Below, piece after piece: positions 36,361-48,189 of a DNA stretch of 53,745 nucleotides (within the stretch, counting starts at the first letter, position 1; every line of letters starts with the position of its first letter). The translations under genes and the position numbers were made by a program. This DNA comes from Cohaesibacter sp. (lineage in GTDB: Bacteria; Pseudomonadota; Alphaproteobacteria; Rhizobiales; Cohaesibacteraceae), in NCBI GenBank assembly GCA_025800145.1, contig JAOXSH010000004.1, positions 67,726 through 121,470 of the forward strand, in the 5' to 3' direction. Below the pieces are notes generated by a model. The model worked only from the letters and a program-made list of their open reading frames with translations, searched no databases and was not told where the DNA came from.

Positions 36361-36690
36361 TACCAACGGCATGAAAGATTAACCCATATGACCGGATTTT
36401 ATTGGCTTTTGCCTCCTCATCACTGCGAGACCAGACAGAGGTGGCAACCATTCTGGCGACGCCCCCACGCTCTGCAACCGCTTTTCTGAAACGTGGACCA
36501 CGATAGGCGCTATCGGCATAGCCCTGACCAGGATTGTCTGGCACAACATCGCAGCCAGCCTTCCCATCATTTACATTGGCCGGGGGGTCACAGTGATCTC
36601 TTCAACCAGATCCGTTGGAACCCGGCGATCTGCTCCGAACATCTCTTCTGACCAATGACACGACGAACCATCTTTCTGACTCCATAAAAA
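36361..36690 (-). pseudogene. IS5-type transposase relic with one intact end
   Basis: TACCAACGGCATGAAAGATT at the left end is preceded by TTA. On the minus strand the sequence encodes broken transposase pieces: GADRRVPTDLVEEITVTP, then, after a frame change, PANVNDGKAGCDVVPDNPGQ and GYADSAYRGPRFRKAVAERGG. The D..YADSAYRG block resembles the second DDE region of IS5-type transposases. The reading frame then runs into the terminal repeat, so the C-terminal third is deleted. The other end is not recognised. It is a dead fragment. Between it and xerC about 95 bases are non-coding and AT-rich. Confidence 0.7.
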
Positions 36691-36785
36691 AAATCCGGTA
36701 AATCAATTGAATCAAAAGATTATTCGATCGTCAAATCACCATCCGAGCAAAGGTCTCATAAGGTTCTTGATGGCTGTTTTGTCTG

Positions 36786-37748
36786 TCAGGTGCGCGGATG
36801 GGCTTTTTGATAGATCTCCATCAAGTCGCTTAATTCAATTTGGGTATAATTTTGCGTTGTAGAGAGGCTGGCATGGCCCAGTAATTCCTGAATGGTGCGC
36901 AAATCGCCACCATTGGCCAGCAAGTGAGTGGCAAAAGAATGGCGCAAGGCATGGGGGGTGGCTGTGTCAGGCAGGCCAAGAGCGCCACGCATTTTCTCGA
37001 TCACGCGCTGGAGTATGCGCGGGTTGAGCGGGCCGCCTTTGACCCCTCTGAACAGCGCCATGTCAGGCTCCAGCTCAAACGGGCACAGAGCCAGATAGCG
37101 GCTGACAGCCTGTTGCACCATTGGCAAGACGGGAACACGTCTTTGTTTGTTGCCTTTGCCGGTGATGGTCAGCGCATCACGGCCCTCTATGGGCGCCTGT
37201 TGGAGCGTGATCCTTAAGGCCTCTGAAATGCGCAAGCCACAGCCATAAAGAAGGCTTAGTATGGCTGAATCACGGGCAATCACCCAAGCTTCTTCCTGCA
37301 AGGATTGCTCTGGCTGGATGATTTTGACGGCTTTTTCAACCGCCAAGGGTTTTGGCAGGGTTTTGGCATATTTAGGGGTATGAATGGCGGCAAAAGGGGC
37401 GCTGCTGGCCATATTGCGGCTTTCCAGATGACGGACAAAGGAGCGAATGCCTGCCATGGTGCGGGCCAAAGAGCGCGAGGAAATACCGGTTTGTCGCTGT
37501 GCCGCCATGAAGGCGCGAATATCCATGGGTTTTAAAATCTGAAAATGGCTGACATCTGCCACTTCGCCCATATGGGATGTGAGAAATGAGTAAAAGAGAT
37601 CACAATCGCGCTCATAGGCAGAAAGAGTGGCGTTAGAGAGGCGTCTTTCTGTGGCAAGGGCTTGTTGCCAGAGCTTTTGTGCTTGCCGCAGGCGTGGTGT
37701 GGCAATCAAAAGTGGTGTATTTGATGTCTCTTTTGAGCTTTGGGCCAT
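36786..37748 (-). CDS. xerC: Tyrosine recombinase XerC
   Basis: A site-specific recombinase that resolves chromosome dimers at dif together with XerD. The 320-residue protein has a SAM-like N-terminal domain and a catalytic domain with GCGLRISEAL (Arg I), GKGNKQRRVP (Lys), HALRHSFATHL (H-x-x-R) and GHASLSTTQNYTQI (His and Tyr). The N-terminus is about 20 residues longer than E. coli XerC. ATG 37748 and an upstream ATG 18 bases earlier are possible. It is separated from fsa by a terminator, so it has its own promoter. Confidence 0.93.
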   Translation of the reverse strand: MAQSSKETSNTPLLIATPRLRQAQKLWQQALATERRLSNATLSAYERDCDLFYSFLTSHMGEVADVSHFQILKPMDIRAFMAAQRQTGISSRSLARTMAGIRSFVRHLESRNMASSAPFAAIHTPKYAKTLPKPLAVEKAVKIIQPEQSLQEEAWVIARDSAILSLLYGCGLRISEALRITLQQAPIEGRDALTITGKGNKQRRVPVLPMVQQAVSRYLALCPFELEPDMALFRGVKGGPLNPRILQRVIEKMRGALGLPDTATPHALRHSFATHLLANGGDLRTIQELLGHASLSTTQNYTQIELSDLMEIYQKAHPRT

Positions 37749-37784
37749 ATGTTTCTCGTCTCTCATATAGGGTTGTTGCGAGAT

Positions 37785-37822
37785 AAAAAAATCCCCGGTG
37801 CTGAGAATACAGCATCGGGGAT
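37785..37822 (-). terminator. fsa terminator
   Basis: ATCCCCG and CGGGGAT, extended by TGCTG/CAGCA, form a stem with one mismatch and a 6-base loop. A T run follows on the minus strand. It separates fsa from xerC. Confidence 0.85.
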
Positions 37823-37840
37823 AATGTTTGAAAAAGTCTA

Positions 37841-37887
37841 AGTGCCCGATTTAAAAGTCTCTGTCTGAGACTTTTAAATCGGGCACT
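37841..37887. repeat. 47 bp perfect palindrome (repeat family, short form)
   Basis: Two 21-base arms beginning AGTGCCCGATTTAAAAGTCT are perfect reverse complements around the spacer TGTCT. The arm equals the left end of the longer repeats at 27542, 28888 and 36162, so this is the outer part of that element without the inner stem. It lies 37 bases beyond the fsa stop codon and just before the fsa terminator. Confidence 0.93.
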
Positions 37888-37924
37888 GAAATTTTAAATC
37901 GCGACTATGCCTTACGCCAAGATA

Positions 37925-38578
37925 TTACAGGATGGATTGGCCGGTTTTTGCCCAATCCGCCAGAAAGGCTTCCAGGCCTTTGTCTGTCAGGGGATGTTTG
38001 GCCAAACCTTTGATCACGGCTGGCGGGATTGTTGCGACATCAGCACCGGCCATGGCGGATTGCTTGACATGGTTGGCGGTGCGGATAGAAGCGGCCAGAA
38101 TTTCGGTTTCAAAGTCATAATTGTCATAGATGATGCGGATGTCTTCGATCAGTTCCATGCCATCAATATTCATGTCATCCAGACGGCCAATGAAAGGAGA
38201 GATGAAAGTTGCCCCGGCTTTGGCGGCCAGCAAAGCCTGATTGGCGGAGAAGCAAAGTGTGACATTGACCATATGGCCTTCATCGGTCAGGGCTTTACAG
38301 GCTTTTAGGCCATCAATGGTCAAAGGCAGCTTAATGCAGACATTTTTGGCGATTTTGAGAAGTTCTTGCGCCTCGGCCAGCATGGCGCCGGTTTCCAGTG
38401 CGGTGACTTCGGCGGAAACCGGGCCATCGGTTAATTCGCAGATTTCCTTGATCACTTCTTTAAAATCGCGACCGGATTTTACGATCAGGGATGGATTGGT
38501 GGTGACACCATCAATCAGGCCAGTTGCGGCCAGTTCGCGGATTTCATTGGTATCGGCGGTATCGACGAAGAATTTCAT
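37925..38578 (-). CDS. fsa: Transaldolase-like / fructose-6-phosphate aldolase (TalC family)
   Basis: A 217-residue transaldolase of the small TalC/Fsa subfamily, acting in the pentose phosphate pathway or cleaving fructose-6-phosphate. It has [17 protein letters not shown] at the start, [10 protein letters not shown], the Schiff-base lysine in [29 protein letters not shown] and SPFIGRLDD. Length and motifs match the family. GGAGC precedes the ATG. It is read toward xerC and diverges from priA. Confidence 0.95.
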   Translation of the reverse strand: MKFFVDTADTNEIRELAATGLIDGVTTNPSLIVKSGRDFKEVIKEICELTDGPVSAEVTALETGAMLAEAQELLKIAKNVCIKLPLTIDGLKACKALTDEGHMVNVTLCFSANQALLAAKAGATFISPFIGRLDDMNIDGMELIEDIRIIYDNYDFETEILAASIRTANHVKQSAMAGADVATIPPAVIKGLAKHPLTDKGLEAFLADWAKTGQSIL

Positions 38579-38618
38579 TTGGCGATAAGCTCCCTATAAC
38601 GGTGCCATAAATAGTTAG

Positions 38619-38663
38619 GTCTTGGGATCGTGGGTCTTGGGATCGTGGGTCTTGGAATAGTGG
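38619..38663. repeat. 15 bp tandem repeat, three units
   Basis: GTCTTGGGATCGTGG occurs at 38619-38633 and 38634-38648, with a third, altered unit (GTCTTGGAATAGTGG) at 38649-38663. It lies in the 277-base fsa-priA gap, whose other content is short inverted repeats (GGCTGAC/GTCAGCC and CCTAAA/TTTAGG near 38.72-38.80 kb). Both divergent promoters should be in this gap. Confidence 0.75.
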
Positions 38664-38855
38664 GTTTGGACCAGACTTGTTGATGGCCTATCTTGGGATA
38701 GGCATAATCACTGGCTGACATTGCTGACGTCTTTAGCCTAAAGTGAGCTTTTAGTCAGCCCCAAAGTGGTGTGCTTTGACGCATAAGTGGCTTTTTAGGC
38801 TCAGGACTCATTAATTGGCCCATTCTGTTTGTATTGACGGGATGAATGTAGGGCG

Positions 38856-41069
38856 ATGCAGCGGCAGCAGGATATGCAGGATCTTCTTTTTTCTGATCAG
38901 ATTGTGGCGGTGCTGGTGCCTGTCTTTGTGGATCAGACTTATTCTTATCGGGTGCCGTCTCATCTGGTGCCAACAGGTGGTTTGCAGCCGGGGATACTGG
39001 TGCGGGTTCCTTTGGGATCGCGCTCGCTTTTGGGGGTGGTTTGGGATGATGAGGCCGTTTTGAAGGATGCGGCCCGTCTGAAAGATGTTGAAGCGGTTTT
39101 CGCGGAGTTTGTGTTGGATGAAAAGGGACGGCAATTTGTTGACTGGATTGCCTCTTACACGCTTGCCCAGCGCGGCATGGTGCTGCGAATGGTGTTGCGC
39201 GGGGAAGAGGCTTTGCAGCCTGACAAGCCGATCAAGGCGATTCGCCTTTCAGCTGCGCCGCCAGAACGTCTGACAAAAGCACGGATGCGGATTTTATCTG
39301 TGATGGAAGACGGGCAGGCCCGATCGCGCAAAAATGTGATGGATGAGGCGGGCGTCTCACAGGCTGCGATTGATGGTTTGATCAAGGCCGGGACATTAAG
39401 TCTTCATGACCTTGCGCCGCCTGCTGTGTTTGCTCCACCTGTTGCCAATTTTGCGCCACCTGTCTTATCAGACAGTCAACAAGAGGCGGCGGATGCCATT
39501 GGCGCTTGCTTTGCCACGGGTGGCTTTCAGGGTATTTTGCTGGATGGTGTGACGGGATCGGGCAAGACGGAAGTTTATTTTGAAGCTGTGGCGCGTTGCT
39601 TGGAAAAAGGGCAACAGGCCTTGATATTGGTGCCGGAAATTGCCTTGACCAATGCCTTTTTGGAACGCTTTGCCAAGCGCTTTGGGGCGAGGCCTGCGGA
39701 ATGGCATTCCGATTTGTCGCAAAAGCAAAAGGATCGGGTTTGGCGTGAAGTGGCCAAGGGGCGGGCAAGTGTTGTGGTTGGGGCGCGGTCCGCCTTGATG
39801 TTGCCTTTTCGCGATCTGGGTCTGATTGTGGTGGATGAAGAGCATGACGGGGCGTTCAAGCAAGAAGATCGGGTGATTTACAATGCCCGCGATATGGCCA
39901 TGGTGCGGGGGCATTTGTCTGGCTTTCCGGTGATTTTGGCCAGCGCCACGCCTTCGGTGGAGAGCCGCAACAATGCCAATCTGGGGCGCTATCAGCATAT
40001 CAAGCTGACCAGCCGCTATGGCGGCTTTGCCATGCCTGATATTCGTTTGATTGATATGCGAAGTGATTCGCCAGAAAAGGGACGCTGGCTTGCGCCTTCG
40101 CTGGTTGCGGCGATCAATGAAACGCTGGAAGCGGGGGAACAGAGCCTTTTATTTCTGAACCGGCGGGGCTATGCGCCGTTGACCCTGTGTAGATCCTGTG
40201 GACATCGCTTTCAATGTCCGTCCTGTTCGACTTGGCTGGTGGAGCATCGGTCTCGCAAAAAGCTGATGTGCCACCATTGCGGTCATAGCGAAAGAGTGCC
40301 GCCTGCCTGCCCCTCTTGCGGGACTGAGGATAATCTGGCGGCTTGTGGGCCGGGTGTCGAGCGGATTGCCGAAGAAGTTGCAGAGCGATGGCCGGACAAA
40401 CGAATCGTTATTCTGTCTTCCGATCTGATTCATGGTGTGGCTCAGTTGCGGTCCGAGTTGGACGTGATCGCCTCAGGTGAGGCCGATATTGTGATTGGCA
40501 CGCAATTGGTGGCCAAGGGGCATAATTTTCCGGCCATGACGCTTGTGGGGGTGATTGATGCCGATCTGGGGCTGGCCCATGGAGATTTGCGGGCCGGGGA
40601 AAAAGTCTTTCAAATGCTGGCGCAGGTAACAGGCCGGGCCGGGCGTATGGGGGGCAAAGGGCGCGGATTTTTGCAAACTTATGCCAGTGATCACCCAGTT
40701 ATCCAATGTTTGTCCAAAGGAGATTGGGAAGGATTTTATGTCTATGAAATGGAACAAAGACAAAAGGCCCTGATGCCGCCATTCGGACGTTTGGCCGCCT
40801 TGATTATTTCTGGCGAAGACAGGGAAGCGGCGCTGCAATATGGGCGCGATCTTGTGCGCCATGTGCCGCAAGGGGCGGCTGTGCGGGTTTTGGGACCAGT
40901 GGAGGCGCCATTGGCTGTCTTGCGCGGTCGCTACCGCTTTCGGTTGTTGTTATGGGCAGAGCGTTCGTTTGCTGTTTCGCCCTTTTTGCGGCACTGGTTG
41001 GCTGGGTGCGCGTCGCCCAAAGGCTCGGTGCGTTTGCAGGTGGATGTGGATCCTGTCTCTTTTGTCTAA
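38856..41069 (+). CDS. priA: Primosomal protein N' (PriA helicase)
   Basis: The replication-restart helicase PriA, 737 residues. The N-terminal 3'-DNA-binding domain (VAVLVPVFVDQTYSYRVP) is followed by the helicase core with Walker A LDGVTGSGKTEVY, the DEEHD Walker B, and zinc-binding cysteines CRSCGHRFQCPSC and CHHCGHSERVPPACPSC. GRAGR-like motif VTGRAGRMGGKG is present. The length and motif order are normal. It precedes the atp operon by about 200 bases, a common alphaproteobacterial arrangement. Confidence 0.97.
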   Translation: MQRQQDMQDLLFSDQIVAVLVPVFVDQTYSYRVPSHLVPTGGLQPGILVRVPLGSRSLLGVVWDDEAVLKDAARLKDVEAVFAEFVLDEKGRQFVDWIASYTLAQRGMVLRMVLRGEEALQPDKPIKAIRLSAAPPERLTKARMRILSVMEDGQARSRKNVMDEAGVSQAAIDGLIKAGTLSLHDLAPPAVFAPPVANFAPPVLSDSQQEAADAIGACFATGGFQGILLDGVTGSGKTEVYFEAVARCLEKGQQALILVPEIALTNAFLERFAKRFGARPAEWHSDLSQKQKDRVWREVAKGRASVVVGARSALMLPFRDLGLIVVDEEHDGAFKQEDRVIYNARDMAMVRGHLSGFPVILASATPSVESRNNANLGRYQHIKLTSRYGGFAMPDIRLIDMRSDSPEKGRWLAPSLVAAINETLEAGEQSLLFLNRRGYAPLTLCRSCGHRFQCPSCSTWLVEHRSRKKLMCHHCGHSERVPPACPSCGTEDNLAACGPGVERIAEEVAERWPDKRIVILSSDLIHGVAQLRSELDVIASGEADIVIGTQLVAKGHNFPAMTLVGVIDADLGLAHGDLRAGEKVFQMLAQVTGRAGRMGGKGRGFLQTYASDHPVIQCLSKGDWEGFYVYEMEQRQKALMPPFGRLAALIISGEDREAALQYGRDLVRHVPQGAAVRVLGPVEAPLAVLRGRYRFRLLLWAERSFAVSPFLRHWLAGCASPKGSVRLQVDVDPVSFV

Positions 41070-41266
41070 AAAAGTGACCTTCTTTTCTCAGTCTTTTGCA
41101 TTAGAAATGCAAATTACGACTTATGGCGCTCATGCTGATATTGCGCCGGCTCATGGCATGTGCTAGACGAAGCGCGGTTTTAGGGGTTTTATGCCCCTTG
41201 GCAGATGAGACGGAAGGTCTGGTTGAAGCTGTTTTTCAGCTTTTGACAGGCTTTTGTGTTTTCCCA

Positions 41267-43374
<2,108 letters not shown>

Positions 43375-43406
43375 AGGCCTGAGACTGGCGGGGAACGGAG
43401 GCTATT

Positions 43407-45745
<2,339 letters not shown>

Positions 45746-45787
45746 TTTAGCCGCTCCTCAACACCCGATTGGGAGTAGGTATCTATC

Positions 45788-46189
45788 ATGGCCGAGGCTT
45801 TCGACTTTGAACTTGTATCGCCAGAGCGGCTGGTGCTCTCTGAGCCTTGCAACTCTGTTCTGGTTCCAGGTAAGGACGGTTTCTTTACCGTATTGAAAGA
45901 TCATGCGCCGGTGGTTGCCTCTATTTCTCCCGGTGTTCTGAATATTGAACTGGCTGATGGCACCCAGCGTGACATCTATGTCCGTGGCGGTTTCGCTGAT
46001 GTGGCAGAGTCTGGTTTGAAAGTGTTGGCAGAACAGGCCGTTCCGGTTGAAGATCTGGATGCTGAGCAAATTGCCCAGATGATCAAAGATTCGGAAGAAG
46101 ATGTGCTTGATGCCAAAGATGACGACACCAAGAATGAGGCCGAAATCCGGCTAGGGCGTTTGAAAAATCTGCAAGCGGCAATCTCCTGA
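45788..46189 (+). CDS. atpC: ATP synthase subunit epsilon
   Basis: Epsilon subunit (133 residues) of F1, coupling and inhibiting ATPase activity. The N-terminal beta-sandwich (FELVSPERLVLSEPCNSVLVP, GVLNIELADG, VRGGFADV) is followed by the two-helix C-terminal domain (AEQIAQMIKDSEEDVLDAKD). It ends the operon; a strong terminator follows. Confidence 0.96.
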   Translation: MAEAFDFELVSPERLVLSEPCNSVLVPGKDGFFTVLKDHAPVVASISPGVLNIELADGTQRDIYVRGGFADVAESGLKVLAEQAVPVEDLDAEQIAQMIKDSEEDVLDAKDDDTKNEAEIRLGRLKNLQAAIS

Positions 46190-46214
46190 TTGTACTTGCA
46201 AACGTCAAAAAATC

Positions 46215-46249
46215 AAAAGCCGCGAGGGTGTTTCTCTCGCGGCTTTTTT
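46215..46249 (+). terminator. atp operon terminator
   Basis: AAAAGCCGCGAG and CTCGCGGCTTTT form a perfect 12 bp stem followed by a T run. Confidence 0.94.
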
Positions 46250-46307
46250 ATGTTCAAACCAAAGGTAGATTTGTTCTCCCGTTGATGTGAGTCGCAGGAT
46301 TTTGAAT

Positions 46308-47366
46308 ATGACTATTGCGATAGTATTGCCACGGGCAATGGTGTTTTCACCCAAAGGGGCGACGTCCATCGATCTGGTCGCAAAAGATCTGCTGCTTCAT
46401 AGTCAGCTAAAGGGTCAAACTGTTGTCTACGGACCTGATGTTGAAGAGCCGTTTGAGGGTTTTGACTTTGTAGGTTTGAAGGCCAGTAACCAGAGACAAC
46501 GGGATCGTGAGCTTGTCGAACATCTGAAATCCCAAAAGCCTAGCTGTGTGGTCGTGCACCAGTATGTGCAAACAGCAGAGCTGATCGCCAGCAAGCTACC
46601 CAATAGTCGCGTTATCTTGCATAGACATGGATTGCTCAAGAAGCGCAAGAATGCTTTGGCGAGATTTGTGAAATCTCGTTCTTACCGCAAGCTTTCCAAT
46701 ATTGTCTTTGTCAGCAATTTCATTCGCGGAAGCTTCCTGGAAGATTTTCCGGGGCTGAACAACAGAAGCGAAGTGATCAATAATGGCGTGGATACTGAGT
46801 TCTGGCGCCCGTTGAGAGATAAGAAGCAGCAAGTGAGTTATGTCGGTCGCGCCAGAGAGGACAAGGGCATTCTGGGGCTTATCAAAGGCTTTCGTCAAGC
46901 CAATGTATCTGACTGGCGATTGAAGCTGGTATGTGCTGTTCAAACACAAGCTGAACACGAGTTTTTCCAATCCGTGAAGGCTTTGATTAGGGATAGTGAC
47001 GCAATCGATTTGGTATCAAATTATTCGGCGGAAGAGGTCCGTGATTGCCTTGCCGAATCATTAGTTGCGATCTCACCCTCCATCGTGAAAGAGGGTTTTC
47101 CGAGAGCAGTCGTAGAAGCCATGTCTTGCGGGTGTGCTACTCTTGCGACTTTAAGCGGCGGCACAGTGGAGGCTGTTGGGGATGCTGCCTATATTTTGGA
47201 GGATAGCAATCCGAACACTCTTGCGTCAGCATTTGAAGAATTGCTGTCAGATTCAGCCTGGGTAGCCGAGCTTGGCCTTGAGGCGCGACAACATGCTTGC
47301 ACGGCATTGGAGATCAGGGATATTTCCCGCGCCTATGACACCATCTTGAGGGGCGAGACACCCTAA
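46308..47366 (+). CDS. Glycosyltransferase, GT4-like
   Basis: A 352-residue GT-B glycosyltransferase of the GT4 type. The N-terminal acceptor domain includes VVVHQYVQTAEL and RVILHRHGLLKKRK. The C-terminal donor domain has VINNGVDTEFW, VSYVGRAREDKGILGLIKGF and the EX7E region KEGFPRAVVEAMSCGC (about residue 265). Donor and acceptor are unknown. It stands alone between the atp operon and rppH, with no polysaccharide genes around, and its codon use looks less biased than that of its neighbours, so it may be acquired. ATG 46308 (AGGA upstream) is preferred over GTG 46287. The stop TAA is the flank of a repeat end, so a few C-terminal residues may have been lost. Confidence 0.85.
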   Translation: MTIAIVLPRAMVFSPKGATSIDLVAKDLLLHSQLKGQTVVYGPDVEEPFEGFDFVGLKASNQRQRDRELVEHLKSQKPSCVVVHQYVQTAELIASKLPNSRVILHRHGLLKKRKNALARFVKSRSYRKLSNIVFVSNFIRGSFLEDFPGLNNRSEVINNGVDTEFWRPLRDKKQQVSYVGRAREDKGILGLIKGFRQANVSDWRLKLVCAVQTQAEHEFFQSVKALIRDSDAIDLVSNYSAEEVRDCLAESLVAISPSIVKEGFPRAVVEAMSCGCATLATLSGGTVEAVGDAAYILEDSNPNTLASAFEELLSDSAWVAELGLEARQHACTALEIRDISRAYDTILRGETP

Positions 47367-47380
47367 TACCAACGGCATAA
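47367..47380 (+). repeat. Solo IS/MITE end at glycosyltransferase stop codon
   Basis: TACCAACGGCATAA preceded by TAA (47364-47366) is identical in its first 11 bases to the ends at 4627 and 36361. TAA is also the stop codon of the glycosyltransferase gene. The sequence after it belongs to the broken RES gene. Confidence 0.65.
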
Positions 47381-47425
47381 GCTACGATGAGCAAAGCGCA
47401 CGCGTTGCGATTGGACAATATGTGA

Positions 47426-47677
47426 GCGAGGATACGAGGCAGAGGCTCTTGCTTACCTCCTCAGTCTTTACGATCAGATGACGCTCGAGATATTCACCAG
47501 CTGGCATCGCAATCATGGTTGAATGCACTGAGCCGTGGTGAAGAACCATCATTCTGGATCGCCGCTGATCAGATCCGTAGCTTGGGCTATAACGGTCTTA
47601 TTGATCCATCTCGTTGCAGACCTGGCTTATGGCACATCACACTTTTTCGTTGGAATGATGAAAACGGGCCACAGGTA
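47426..47677 (+). pseudogene. RES-domain toxin gene remnant (C-terminal part)
   Basis: An open stretch of about 84 codons between a repeat end and rppH encodes QLASQSWLNALSRGEEPSFW, then IAADQIRSLGYNGLIDPSR and LWHITLFRWNDENGPQV. This matches the C-terminal end of RES-domain proteins (the G..GL..PS and L.RW..P..V pattern), which degrade NAD+ as toxins with Xre-type antitoxins. The N-terminal two thirds and any antitoxin are missing and the frame is closed upstream by TGA at 47423. The tail of the frame runs into rppH antisense and is not homologous. It is probably a decayed toxin-antitoxin cassette. Confidence 0.65.
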
Positions 47678-47684
47678 ACGCGCT

Positions 47685-48185
47685 TTAGACTAGCTTTTGG
47701 AAAGCTTCTACCACCTGATCATAGACCTTGCGTTTGAAAGGCACGATCAGTTCGGGCACCTCAGATAAATCGGCCCAGCGCCAGTCCTCGAACTCCTGAT
47801 GCTGGTTGCCATCACCGGGATTAAGAATGTTGATTTCCTCATCCTTGCCATCAAAACGGAAAGCAAACCAGCGTTGGCGCTGGCCACGGAATTTGCCTTT
47901 CAGGCCAATGCCGATCAAATCGTCTGGCAAATCATAATGGAACCAGTCCTCAGCTTCCTTGAGCAGGCTGATTGTGTGGATGCTGGTTTCTTCAAACAAT
48001 TCACGTTTGGCCGCGATGAGCGGTTCCTCTCCCTTGTCGATGCCTCCTTGCGGCATTTGCCATGTATAGGAGCTGGTTGACAATTCTGTGGAGCCGACGC
48101 GATTACCGATCCAGACTTTGTTGTCTTTGTTGATGACGCAAATGCCAACGCAATCGCGATAGGGAAGATCCTCGCGCTTTATCAT
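47685..48185 (-). CDS. rppH: RNA pyrophosphohydrolase RppH
   Basis: A 166-residue Nudix hydrolase that removes pyrophosphate from the 5' end of mRNA, starting RNase E-dependent decay. The N-terminus YRDCVGICVINKDNKVWIGN and the Nudix box GGIDKGEEPLIAAKRELFEE followed by TSI are intact. WFHYDLPDDL and the C-terminal DWRWADL match the RppH subgroup. It is 4 bases downstream of the deacetylase gene, as usual in Hyphomicrobiales. Confidence 0.96.
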   Translation of the reverse strand: MIKREDLPYRDCVGICVINKDNKVWIGNRVGSTELSTSSYTWQMPQGGIDKGEEPLIAAKRELFEETSIHTISLLKEAEDWFHYDLPDDLIGIGLKGKFRGQRQRWFAFRFDGKDEEINILNPGDGNQHQEFEDWRWADLSEVPELIVPFKRKVYDQVVEAFQKLV

Positions 48186-48189
48186 AGTC

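Noticed and set aside
38790..38815. GGCTCAGGACT shared with the right end of the palindromic repeats
   Set aside because: Only 11 bases, with no other part of the repeat around it.
36090..38855. A replication origin proven by DnaA boxes
   Set aside because: No cluster of TTATCCACA-like boxes was found around the composition switch.
46284..46300. A 13-base match (GATGTGAGTCGCA) with the region near 25456
   Set aside because: With this window length, chance matches of this size are expected.
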